This document shows positions 25,672-38,200 of a stretch of DNA of 64,000 nucleotides, piece by piece. The stretch is from Pelecanus crispus (taxonomy: Eukaryota > Chordata > Aves > Pelecaniformes > Pelecanidae). Made by a program: the position numbers and the translations under genes. Each line of letters begins with the position of its first letter. Position 1 is the first letter of the stretch. Where the stretch lies: assembly GCF_030463565.1 (NCBI RefSeq), contig NC_134648.1, positions 12,875,806 through 12,939,805 on the forward strand, in the 5' to 3' direction. The notes below the pieces were generated by a model that was not told where the DNA came from, did not search any database, and worked only from the letters and a program-made list of their open reading frames with translations.

Positions 25672-27693
25672 CCCAATCAAATAGGCATAAGGTCACTTCA
25701 GCAGTGGTGGAAGAAGAACATTTATTCACTAGTATCTTAAGGTTCCATCATTTCTAAACCTTTACCTTTCCTACTAGTATCAGAAGGCAGTAACTGATAC
25801 AGAAAATGGCAGAACTCCTTGCACAGCATGGAGCCAGAATGTGGCTCCATTGGTTATATCCATTTGCATTTACAAGATGTGATGTTTGTGCTGGTTAAGC
25901 ATCATAAAGTCTTGAAAGGATCTGGACTCTGATTTTAAGAACACTGCACAGGTTAAAAATAAGCTTTTAGATTGAAAAAATAATCATTCGAGAGTTCTAA
26001 ATCGTATAGCTTATGAATTGAACTATGTCCTTATATATTTTGTTGAAATACCAGTAAGTAGTAGCCCTTACATGGGCACCTTAGAGGACTGCAGCAGTGC
26101 AGTCAAGGTGTGCAAAGACTGCATTTTTTTTAAGAAACCTCAGAATATGAATAATTAATGCAAGCTTTCACTGCTCCAATACAGTCCTCAGCACTGGGTT
26201 TTTTTGGAGAGATACTAGGAAAAAAAGGAAGTCAGAAGAAGAAATTTTCCTACTGATCAGCACCACAAAGACTTGGAGCTTTTTCCTATTTGCAAGATAG
26301 CTCTGTAAGGAAGTCAGAGTAAGGTTCTAATCGTGTCAGAGACGGACTGAACTCAGTACCCTCCAAATCTGAGTGGTGTTAAGGTGGTGTAAATTCATCC
26401 TTCTACCCTCCGTTCTCCCTTGGCTGTACTTTCTGTGCTGCATCTCTAAGACAACACAGCTCGGGATTTGTCCCTTTCTATTCTTAGACAAGCCTGCTGA
26501 TTTTTTTTTTCTTTTAAAGTTTTTTTGCTTTTTAAATCTGAAAAATGAACTGAAACTTGATGTGCTTAATAGCTCTTTCTTGTTTCAATATGACTTGTGT
26601 TACTTTTTTAAGTTTAGTATGTACTAGGAACTCAGCTAAGACAGGGAATAAACCACTTTGATGCAATAGCTTATATAACTCCACACAGGACAGCAAATAC
26701 ACTTTGGCCATGACTTGAAACATTCCTGATTTTTCAGGCCCGGCATTCTGTTGAGTTCAGCCTATCAGAACCATTATAAATTCATAAGGCAAACAGTAAG
26801 AGGGATTAGATAAACAACCAAATTTATATCTTCTCTTTTTTTGTTATTGTTTGAATTTGAGTTCTTGCAAACTCAGAAATTGTGTAGGATGCCAGGATTT
26901 TGTTACAGAGATGAAAAGCAAGTCCGTGTCACTTTTTTTAGTTACCTCACTTCTATCTCATCTTCATGTGTTGTTAATAGTTGGTGACTGTTGTTTGATA
27001 CAAAAATACTTAACTGTTGAAACGCACAGATGTTTAATGCTACTGCTACCTGCCTAATCTCTGTGGGTTTATTAAAATATATGTAATCATAAATGTCTGA
27101 TTTGGATCATAGTAGGGACTTCTAAAGGCAAAGTTCCTTAATAAACATTTTGAAATCTTCTTTTTATTCATAGAAAGCATCCTCTACTCTTATTTGAAGT
27201 CAGAGGTGGGTAAAATCATGATGCAAACATGAGCTTCCATTTTTTGCAGTAGAGCTAGAAATTCACCTGCAACAGGTTCAAAATGTCTACAACAGCTTGA
27301 AACATGCTGTTCCTCCAGCATATACTGCTCTGAAAAAATTATGCTCACTGTTCAAAAAAGTCTTTATCTTGGTCTTCATAATGATGTCATATGTGCTGTA
27401 TCTTTTCCACTGTCTTTATTGTAGAACTTCAATGAAATAATTATTTTTTCTGAACACACTAATACTTGTGTAGAGATATTTTTTACAATCTATTAGTTCT
27501 CCACTAAATTTTGTGTGAGGTGGCCTTGTGTTCCTCTTCTAGTAAAAGAGAAAATTCAGTTTCCAATATAATACGAAATAAATTTAATAAAAGCATGGGT
27601 CTTTAGCTGCTTCTGTACTCCAAAGTTTTCACACATTCTGTAGGTTTTACAACACAGAATTTTTTCTGTGAAAGCTGAGGTGAGGAACTTGTC

Positions 27694-27727
27694 ACTACTG
27701 AGGTTGCTTCACTACTGAGGCTGCTTC
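27694..27727. repeat. 17-base tandem duplication
   Basis: Two copies of ACTACTGAGGYTGCTTC follow directly on each other and differ at one base. Confidence 0.9.
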
Positions 27728-27750
27728 AGTATTTCCTGTGAATGGTTTTG

Positions 27751-27812
27751 TCTTTTTTTTCTTTTTTTCTTTTTTTTTTTCTTTTTTTTTCTTTTTTTTC
27801 TTTTCTTTTTTT
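27751..27812. repeat. (T)nC pyrimidine tract
   Basis: About 60 bases of T runs broken by single C, strictly one-sided in strand composition. Confidence 0.95.
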
Positions 27813-29012
27813 AAATCAACACAAGTATTTTTACAATTTTAATTGTCAGCCTCAATAGACCAACATGTTCCTGAATACATTTCTTTGCCCTTCCCTGAAA
27901 TGGAAGGGAAAACTGTAGAAGGTTAGTCTTACAACACTGCTAAGTGCCTTGAACTTCAAATCCTCTCCCCATCTCAGCCTCTTTGTTCCATCTATCTTGA
28001 TTTCCAGAAGAGTAAAAGAATTGAGATGAGATTAGTAATTCAGGTTTGGGAGAAGATAACATGTTTGGGAGGCTGAACCTATCCTTTCTGGGTATATTTA
28101 TCTCCTTGACACACTATTGAAGTTATATTACTGTTTGAGTGTGTAACTCCATTCTATACACAGCTGTGAATTAACTGTAAAGGGAATATAGTTAGCTCTT
28201 ATGAGTCCAGACAGAAACTGTGTACCAGATTGTCTCTGATAACTGCATTGTCTGTCATCTGTAGGCATCACCAAGGAGTCAAATGATTTATTTATGAGGA
28301 CTGTTCCTTAACTATCCGGTAGGTGTCATAGTAAGTCTTGTAATACATACACTGTAGCTATAAGGATTAACATTTCTAACCTTCAGACTACTGTACAGGC
28401 TTTAATACAAATAATATCCTTGTGAAGGCAGTAGCTCCCGTTGATGCTAATAACAAGAGTTTTCTTAGCTAGTAGGCAGTGGTTTGTTTTTTTTTTCCAT
28501 TTGGGCATTACTGCTGTTTTGCTTCTGAATTGTCTTGCACAGTGTTTTCTTGTGCAGATGTACACCAAGTCTTTGCACAATTCACCTAGGCCTTGCTCTT
28601 GCTCAAAGGAAGAGTGCCACCATCTGGGTTTCCAGTTTTACTCCTTTCTTTGAGACCTGAGATCACGCTCTGTAGCGTTAGGACTTTGTGAGTTACTAAA
28701 AAGCATACTACGGATATCCACGATGCTGTTTCCTTCTTGGAGAATTTTTAGAGAGGGTAGTTTGGTCCCAGCCAAAACAGTCATAGTAACAAAAAAAAAA
28801 ATCTGTAAAATGATGGAAATAGCAACAAGAACGGAAGGTTGTCCATTTTGAATGCATTTACTAAGTTATACTTGACCTTGAAAACTTTAGTTAATAAAAC
28901 ACGAGATAGCATTTTTAATTTTAAACCTTAATACTGTTTGTTATTGTAAAGTGATCTCAGTGTTAGAGCGTAGTTTTAAACAGCTTTGATTCATCTTTTT
29001 GGCATCTAACAG

Positions 29013-29203
29013 AGCCTGCGGATCACAAGGCCTCTCAGCGCTTATGCCTTCAGGCTAATTTGAAACAGATATTCTCAGCAGTGCATGGTCCTGTTAGTCC
29101 ACATTGCAGTTCCACGTGTTTCACGCTGTCCACCATGCCAACCTTACCTGAAGACAAAGGACAATCAAAAGAGGCACAACACAGCAGTTCTCCTCCAGCC
29201 AAA
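29013..29203 (+). CDS. IRAG1: IRAG1 exon with probable start codon (coding exon 1)
   Basis: The acceptor AG is at 29011-29012 (a second AG at 29013-29014 is an alternative) and the donor GTAAGC follows 29203. The ATG at 29135 has A at -3 (CACCATGC) and starts MPTLPEDKG, residues 1-23. This aligns with the internal human methionine in MPHIPEDEE, and both segments are 23 residues long to the same exon end. The exon ends in phase 0. Upstream of the ATG the same frame is open back to the acceptor with no other methionine, so this part is either 5' UTR or coding sequence of a longer isoform; human IRAG1 has an N-terminal extension in the same place. Coding of 29135-29203 is well supported. The status of 29013-29134 is open. 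Confidence 0.85.
29044..29058 (+). other. short upstream open reading frame before the IRAG1 ATG
   Basis: ATG CCT TCA GGC TAA lies in the first recognised exon, 91 bases before the probable start codon and in another frame. A second upstream ATG at 29085 is also out of frame and stays open past the main ATG to the exon end. These matter only if this part of the exon is untranslated leader. In a longer in-frame isoform they would be internal. Confidence 0.5.
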
Positions 29204-32200
29204 GTAAGCACTCTTACAAAGGTGTTTTCTGACACTTGTTGGAAACCTGAGGCTGAAACCTGTTTGTGTATATTTAGTAGTTTATAAAATAAAATCTAAT
29301 CATTGCTATGTATTAGTGTGTTTTGATTACTTGATGAAGCTGTGAATGATCTTTCAGTTGATATTCTTAGAATTCTTCAAATATTTTATAGACTAAGGAA
29401 TGAGAACTGAAGTTGCTCAAGCACTTGTTTATCAATTTGATCTGGAGGCTTATATGTCTGTCTCTTCTGAACCATTTATATCAAAGCTGTCCAAAAATGT
29501 CCTTTGTGATGTTATTAAAGAAAACTTTAACCTTTGAGAAAAGAACTTAGGCTTGTACTTTACAGTAGTCTTGAAACATCTAGCGTTGCCTTTACAGATA
29601 CAGAAGATGCTATGCAATTTATGTGAGTGTGAAAGATAGAAATCTACTTTTTGGTTTGTAGTCTTTCTCAGTGCTTTATTTGCCACAGCAGTAGCTGAAC
29701 ATACAGTGGAACTATACAGAGAGCAGGTGGGTGCTCCCCAGATATATTCGTCATTTTGCTACTCAAATTTGTGGCATCTACATGTTTTTATATGTTTTAT
29801 TTGCAGATAAATTTAAAAAATCAATAGAAGATGATACTTCTCCCTTTTGAATAATTTATACCACTGATAAAAAGTCATTTTATGTTCTAATAAAATGTGA
29901 GGTTTTTTTGAATTGTTAGCTTAGCTGAAGTAAAGAGCCTTACTGTGATTACAAAATCACAGGGTACCCAAATTGTCCTGTTTTATGCAAACTGGTGTAA
30001 AGAAAGAGAGGATTTATAGTCTGGCACATCCTCAGTTAAAAATGTATCACTGTCACTGGATCTGAGGACACTGTATTCTACACTTTAGGTGAAAACATCC
30101 GCTACTTTAACATTGCTGGAAAACATTGTCAGCAGTGAGCCCTACACTGATTTGTCATGCATTCCATCTAAATTGCATATTGTGCTGAGTGTTAGTTTCC
30201 TGACTTAAGATAAACACCCCAGATGGATGCAAGTTCATCAGGCTATTAGCTGAGAACATATATTAGGTCAAGAAGACTTTTTTTTTTTTTTTTTTTTTTT
30301 TGGTAACTCACCTATGATTCTATGTGAAGAGTATTTCAGTACAAAAGACTTTCTGGATAAAACATACCCAAAGAGAAAAAAATATGAAAAATCTAGCAGA
30401 CATGAATGAATCTAATCCTGAGTGTGCTTGTCAAATGGGAGAAATGCAGAATTCCAACAATCTAATCTAAAAAAAAAAATTTGAAAACAATTTTTGAATA
30501 CGGTCCTTTTAGAGGTAGGTCTTAAATGAACTATGATAACGTGGTAGTTCGTGAATCAGTTAACTGTGCATACTTTGTGCCTAAAAATAATTTAAGAGTG
30601 GAAGGATTTTAACCAACGCACTGCTCATAAGCCTACTTAAGTTAAGGATTGCAACTAGGCAATGTTGTGAAAATTTGATCTTGTTCATACCTGTTATCAC
30701 TCTTGGGTCTTGCTGCAGTCCAAGTTCTACAGCATGACTATGTAATAAGTAAAATAGCTTATCATTGTGAGATAAGGACTTGCAAGCAAGGAGAGGGCAT
30801 CAGAAGGAGCTAACAACCAGTGGACTTGTTTTCTGCCATTGAACGAAACTTTCCCAGTCTGGAATCTCATCTTTTCTAAAGTGCTGTCTGGTGTCTAACA
30901 GCTCCTCATTCTGTTTCAGGAGATGTTTCCCCACCTTTTCCCTGCATGCACAAATGCACGCACATTCACAAAACAGTTCTGAGAAAAAGAAAATAAACCT
31001 TACATCACATGTAGTTTCTTGTTTACTTCAAGTATCTTTTACATGATGGGAAGACCCAGGTTATATTTCTCAAATTCATTTTGAGAAAACAAATATGGTT
31101 TTCCATTTCATTATTTCTTACAGCAGCCTATGTTCACCATTCCGACTAACTCTAAACAACATGCATCGAAGTATTTATTAGCTCGGTGTTCCGGAGGGAA
31201 GTAGATGTGAAATTCCCATCAACACAGGTGTGCGGGCAGTTAGCCTAATTCAAAGAACTTTAGCCCCTTGTTTGAAATGGTATCTGAATTAAGAGTATGT
31301 AGTTGAACTCAGTTTGTGTGCTGTCTTGTTACAGTAAGTATTGAACATTTTACAAGTGTTTTATACAGAATCATTTCTCCCACCATAAATCATAGAACTT
31401 CATAGTCAGATGTCATTTTTAATAATTTCTATATTTTAATTTAATTAGATTTATTTCACATAGAATAATATAATATTATAATATGCTTTCACAGATACCC
31501 TTAAAAATTGATTTCAGGTTTTTAGTATTAAAAATGTAATTTCTATATGTGTAATGCATACCTGCAGCAAAGAAAATTAGATCCTTACGGGTTATGCTAA
31601 GTTTTATAGTGGTCTATAAATCTCCCCACACTTTCAGGGTTGGTTGTGAGCTGCCATCTTTCCCCCTTTTTAAATCAAAAATCCCTATTTCTATTTCCAG
31701 CTTTCTCCTGTCTTTGTATCCTGAACACTATTTTACTGGCTCTTCTGACTGCTGAGTCCATCTCTCTGATGAGTTCTTAATGTTTCTCATACACTGATTA
31801 TTCCATCATTCAAGCTTCCACATTTCTTTTTTTATTATTCCTATTTAAATTTGTATTGTACTTTTATCAAATCACTGCGTGTTATCTGTTTTGTTCTGAA
31901 GATGTCCCATGTTTACTTTCTTCTCCTGTCTGTTTCAACTAGATGCAGTTACAATTGAATTTCATTACCTTACTTGCTAAACTCTAAGCTCAGCACTTCA
32001 CTTAAACATCTAAAATTAAGTTTATTTAAAACCCCATCTCACTCAAAAGACTGCTTTCTGAGATGCATGACTTTTCTGAGGCATTTCACATTAAGTGTCT
32101 GTTTCAGGCCAAATTTGTTCTGAAATTCAGTCCAGACCTTTAATTAATTTCTAAGAATGTGGCCAGGTGGCAGAGGATTCCCCCCCCAATGCTTTAAGGA

Positions 32201-35200
32201 ATTCAGGTGGTATACAGTAAAGCTTTATCATCTGACTGTCCTGGTGGAGTAGCAGAGAGATTCCTCCCCGCCCCGCCCTCCCCCCCCCCCTTACTGTTCA
32301 AATCCATCCAAAATAGGCTGGATTATAAAACTTCTAAAAATGCATTTTCTGTATGCTTAGTCAGGGCTTGGTAGAGCTTAATAGCCAGAACGTCTGCAGA
32401 TCCTGTCCACCCTGAGTATCCCCGAGCCTCTTGGATCCTCTGTCACGGACCAAACTGCATGTGCCATCCTCTCAGCCCTGCACAAGCCTCGCTGCAAGGC
32501 TAGATGGCGCATGATCATCCTTGTAGAGCATGTGGATCAGTTTCCACCTGAGCCGTAGAGGTGGAATCAGTTTTACCCTACATTTTTATGGGAGGAGGGC
32601 TTGGGACAAAAAGGAAGCAAAGACTTGGTAGCAGGCAGTCACTGGTGCTAGGAGATGAGGCAGCTGTTGGGAATAGCTTCTAGACAGGTCTGCTTTTCAG
32701 CTAACATGGAGAGGGCAGTTGCAGGCAGGCAATGGGAGGGTGATGGAAAACTTCTGTATCATCTTCGTGCAGATGTACAACTGTGAGACAGCTTAAGCTT
32801 CCTGTTAAAGCTTCTCTTCCAAGATCTGCATATAGCAGCCTGACTACTCTTCAGAGTATAAAGATTTCTTTTGATTCAAGCCAGCTGGCCTTGCAAAGAG
32901 CTTCATGCTCTAGCTCTTCCTGCCCCTCTCCTATACAGATCTACAGTAGGTTTGGACAATAGGAAGCATGAGTTTTCGCCTGTATAGAAGTTGAACTGCT
33001 ATAGCTGCTGACAAAGATTAATGTATTCTACTTGAACCGAACCAGCCTTGGCTACAGCCATTTTCTTTTTCTTTTCTTTTTTTCTTTTTAATGAGCTGGT
33101 TTTAGAGTCCTAAAATGGTCTTGAGTGACTTTAAGGCTGTTAGGTCATTCAAAAGCTTTTGCTCTTTAGCAGTCATAAGATTAGTATAAACCATGTGCAT
33201 GTGTACTCAGCTGCTTTGCCCTACAAGCAAGGCAGTCACCTGAATTTTTGGCATTGACTGTTAGACAAAATACGTTGTTACTTAGTAACATTTTCAAGAA
33301 TACTACTAAAAATGGCTTTCAAACTATTATCATACAATGTCAGTTGTGCTCTTGAATCACATAATATATCATGCTTTTACATTCTAACATTTCCAATGTT
33401 ACAAGGATATTTTTCTTAAACTTAAATCTTCATATTATTTTCTTGGCATGTTTCCCATCCTGCTGTCCTGTGACTGAAAATGTGAACTTGCTGAGGAACG
33501 TTATACAAGAATTATGAGTATAGAAGTGTGGAGCTGCTTATTAAAAAAAATTTTATTATTAAAAAATTATTAAAAAAACTTTTATTATTAAAAAAAGTTA
33601 TTTACGAACGAATCAAGATGTCCAAATCAAAGCATATTTTATTGCCTTCGAGAGGAAGAAGGGTTATGCTATATGCTTTAATATTATACCATTTTCAAAA
33701 TGCTTCTAGAGTTCTTTAAACTGATCAGAAAACACATTATTTCAACAAGAATAAAATGCAGCACTGGGAGAGATATTGAAAGGAGTTCTATTGTGTTTGA
33801 TAAGTATTAGCAGTCATGTAGCTGTTAGCTTTCTGGATGTGTGTAATTCCATTTCAATTTATACTCTTGGATACTTGTTTATTGTAACAAACCTTATGAC
33901 TATGCTAATTTCTCCACATGACAGTAGATGACTAAAACAGTTATTCATTGATGGCCTTTGTTTCAAATAATTGAAATTATTTCATTTTCTCTGTTCTAAA
34001 ATGTGACTTGTTAAATTGTGAGCTATTACATGCTTCATTCTGTAAATGCCTAAATTAGTGCTTTTATAACAGCTTTTTATTACCTGCCTGTTTAATGAAT
34101 ATTACTAAAATAAATGTTATCCTGAATTCATTACACTTGTGTCAACCTCTAATAGGTAAACACTCTTAATAGGACTAAGCAAAATTGCCAGCAAATGCTA
34201 TTTCAGTAAAAGCAAAATGATGTTTATAACAGTTGAATGTAATTGGCTTTGTGCTATGGAGAGCAAGCATGCTCTTTTAGAAAATTCAGAAGCACCGCTT
34301 CTTAGAGAGGTGGTCGATGCCCCAAGCATGTCAGTATTTAAGAGGTGTTTGAACAATGCCCTTAACATGCTTTAACTTTTGGCCAGCCCTGAAGTGGTCA
34401 GGCTGTTGGACTAGATGATCGTTGTAGGTCCCTTCCAACTGAAAATATTCTATTCTATTATCTAATCCAATGCCAAATGAAGTAAAAATTTCTTATGAAA
34501 CTTTGGGATGTAGTTTCAAGAAAAATTTAGACTCCAAATAACTAAATAAAATAAAATACTCATACATACCAGTGCCTAGCAGAAGCAATTAGGATTTGAG
34601 AATTTACAAATTATTCTTTAAATTTTACAAGTTGATTGATGGCAGTCCCCTGCCACTTTTGGGAAGCTTTCCCTCCAGCTATAATTACTCACCTTCTACA
34701 ATATGTTCTACTTATGACTGTACTCTAAAATAAAAATTGCAGCTTCTAACAGGTGCCTACACTTTCCCCCCTCTGCATGATTTTATGTGAATCACTTTTT
34801 TCAACTTCTTGACTGACCGTAAACACCAGATTGCTTATGTAGCCTTTCAACAAGACAGGGGTTGTGTTTGCTTTTGGGGTTTGGGTTTTTTTTGGTGAAT
34901 CTGAATGTAGTACATGGGGTAGAAGTAATCATTTTTTGACTACATATGAGAAATCCACAGTTCTTTATTCCAACTTGATGTGTCTCCATTTGGGATATCT
35001 CACAGGAAACAGATTCCTTCTCTTCAGCTGATTAGCATCATTGTGGTAGAAGGTGTGGGATTAAGTTCTCGCAACAAGTTCTCATATTTTTTTTAGAACG
35101 CAAGCATACACTGATACTCAGTGCCAGTTTCTTTTGTCACTTAAAAATTATATTGTATTTTGTTAAATATTGCAGTTATATTTAAAAAAAAAATTCCAAT

Positions 35201-38200
35201 TAATGGGAGGGAAAACCAAGTAGAACCTAACAAGATAATCTTATAATTCTTTTTTTTTTTTTTTTTTTTTTTTTTGGATAGCATGTGTACACTTAATACT
35301 GTATTTATTCAAGCTTTCATTGCACACTAGTACCGTTCAGAGGTTTTGTGCGCCTGATTTAGCCCTGTTATATATAGTTGCTTTTCGCTCTTGCATTCAG
35401 CTCATAAATCCACTAAGTGTTGTACATGTACTTCAGTAGAGGAATGGTTTGCTGTATGAAAAATCAGTTGCCTACCATCTTAAAGCTTTCTCATTAGTTC
35501 TATGCTTATTAAATTTAGCTTGTGTGCATTCAAAATTTATAAAGAAAGCAGATATTCCAACTCTTCATCATCTCTTTTTAGCACTTTAAGTATAGGCTTC
35601 TAATTCACATTTGTTTTATCAAACAAGCTAATTGTCACTTAGTTCAGTCATTTTCTCTTTTAGCTAAATTGAGCAATACACATTATTTTCCACATAGAGC
35701 ATCAATATTCAGTGTTTGAATTTCTGTTTAACTACATTTTTATATTTGTCATAAACCATTCAGGACACTACTGTTGAAGGGACAACATGCAGTACACCTT
35801 CTATTGTTCTTCCAGAGAATGCTGTTACGCCAGATGTAGAAATTGATAAAAATCTGGTAAACAGGTACTATATAATACATTACCAATCTATGCATAAATT
35901 GTACAGTAATTCCAGGAGCTGTGTTTCTAAAATATTGCTTTGAAATGTATATTGTATTAAAATATTATTGCTGTATCTCTATTTGTAATTTGATCGTATT
36001 GTCTTTGCATTTTGATGGATTTTGTGGGTGCAGGGAAGGCAGGGGGGACACAGGAATATAATTGATACTAAAAGTAGAGTTTCATTTAATACTAAGCCTG
36101 CCAACCTGAATCAGTATACTTTAAATTTACATGAACTTTCTTATATTTCATAATAGCATAATTTGAAACTAAAACAAAAATGTAGATTAAAGTTTTGCAT
36201 AATTTGGACTAGTAGCTGTAACTTTTGAAGTCCATCCTTTTGCTAGCAAATAAAATCTGGCCTGGTGAGGAAAAAATTGCTTGGTCAAATCCTTTTATAG
36301 ACATATAGTGGTGTGCGTGTGTGCACTACAATCCTACGCCTACTGCAAGGATGACTGACAGTTGGATTCCTCGTGTTCTGTGCATGGCAATGTGCAATAC
36401 TGTCCTTCTGTCCAAATTTTAACCTTTACTTAGACCTAGTCAATGAGCAACTGAGACCAAAACAAGTACAACTGAGCATTTTTGTGTTTCCTGAAGTATT
36501 CCCCCCCTGGAAATTTTTCAATTCAGTAGCTAAATCCCTAATTCTGGTCTACTAATTTTATATGTACACCAGTAGTGCTGCCTTTAATCATATAAGTATT
36601 TCCACTGAATCAGTAAGATCTTTGCAGACTAATGTAGAGTTAGGAAATTAATCCTTGTAAGACTTAAAAAAAATCACTGTTTTTTAAATACTACAGATGT
36701 AATTTCCTCAAGGTATGCTCAGCCACCAGTGTTGACTCTCGCAAATGGGTACATTTATGTACAAAGCCTGTGTTGTCTGTTCCGTTCTTGAATTAAAGAA
36801 CTAGCTATATTACCATCTTATCACAATAGTCTTAGTATCATGCTGAAAAATAGACATTGTAGCAGTCATATTTGCAATCTGTTGTAATTGTTTTGTCTAT
36901 TGAAAGGAAAATGCAGCAACAAACTGTTGCATGATTCTTAAATTCCTAAAGTGTGTTTTAATGAAGAAGAAATGTTTTTGGCAAAAGGTGGACTTGCAGT
37001 GTATGACAGTTTGTATAATAAGGCTTATTTGTGAGGGCAGAAAATTTCCAAGGAAGGTTTATGATCATAAAAATACTTTGCAATTTTTACTAATAGCTTT
37101 TGCAAGTATTATATTTATTTTTATACTTAGCATTTTATAGTTTTATGAACTGCTGAAAATGCTTCTTATCTTCTTTTGACAGCTTTAGCATATTACATAT
37201 ATCTTTCAGAATAAATCTGACTTCCAGTCTTGTGCGTATTATCTTGGTATTGACTTAAAACACATACTGTTTTATATAACTTAAGGTGATGATGGTGAAG
37301 CTACTCTTATTGTATATTGTTTCTTTTTTTTACAAAAATTGTTGGTAGTCTGGCATTGTTGGCTAACTTTGTTTCGTAAGATAATATTCTGAGATATTAG
37401 AATATCAAGATACTATTAGCCAGCATCTTTAAAATTTTCTTCTAAAACCAATTAAGATATGCACAGTTCTTTTAAAGTCCTGAGTTGAAAGCATTGGAAA
37501 TTGAGTTACTGGACTTTTATTCCTATCTAAAAACAGATGCAACAAGTGTAGGCTTCTTTCCCTTCCTCCCTTGTATGTGTTCTGTCCTCCTTACTGTTTC
37601 AGTGAAGCTGCAAAAGAAACTTCTGTAGCACCTGGAAACTAGGATAGGACCACATTCCTGATCTTGTGAAATAAAATAGGTCTCAGTTGAAAATTCAGGT
37701 AGATAATGTTTCTAAGCTAGACAATTGAACAGCTTAAATGTCTAGCTTGAATACTATAGTACAGTGAATTTTGAAGCAGATAGCATTGTTTAGGTTGGAA
37801 AAGATGATCAAGTCCAACCATTATATGTTTGGATGTTTGGGCCTGATCAGGTAGACAGGGCAAGAATACCACCTTGAGGTTAAGCATATGTGAAAGTAAG
37901 CTGTTGAATGGTAATAATAATCCTATTTGAAGTTGAAAACTTCAATTATATTTTGAGTTGAATTAAGGTTATTTTCAGTCTTCTGATAAAGCATACTTCT
38001 TGACCTGGGATTTTTAATTTATTGACCTGCCATTAGACTTAAAATATGGGAGAAAACTAATCAGAAAGTATTGATCATAAATTTATACTATAATTTGCTT
38101 GTGTTTTTAAAATGTACTTCTCCAAACTTCAGGATCATTTAAGAGTCAGAATTACAATGCTGCCCTTTAAAATCAGTATTATTTGCTGGATCAGCATTTA

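Larger units (their letters stand above)
25672..29012. other. non-coding stretch before the first recognised IRAG1 exon
   Basis: Contains the 17-base duplication and (T)nC tract near 27700-27812. No exon is recognised. The stretch ends at the acceptor TCTAACAG. Confidence 0.6.
29204..35763 (+). other. IRAG1 intron 1 (6560 bases)
   Basis: Bounded by GTAAGC and ATTCAG. Holds two poly(T) runs, a C-rich tract, an A/T tandem repeat and a CR1 end at 34290. A patch at 31140-31260 has more CpG and transcription-factor-like words than its surroundings. Confidence 0.85.

Noticed and set aside
33528..33719. Lysine/leucine-rich 63-codon frame
   Set aside because: Half of it is the A/T tandem repeat.
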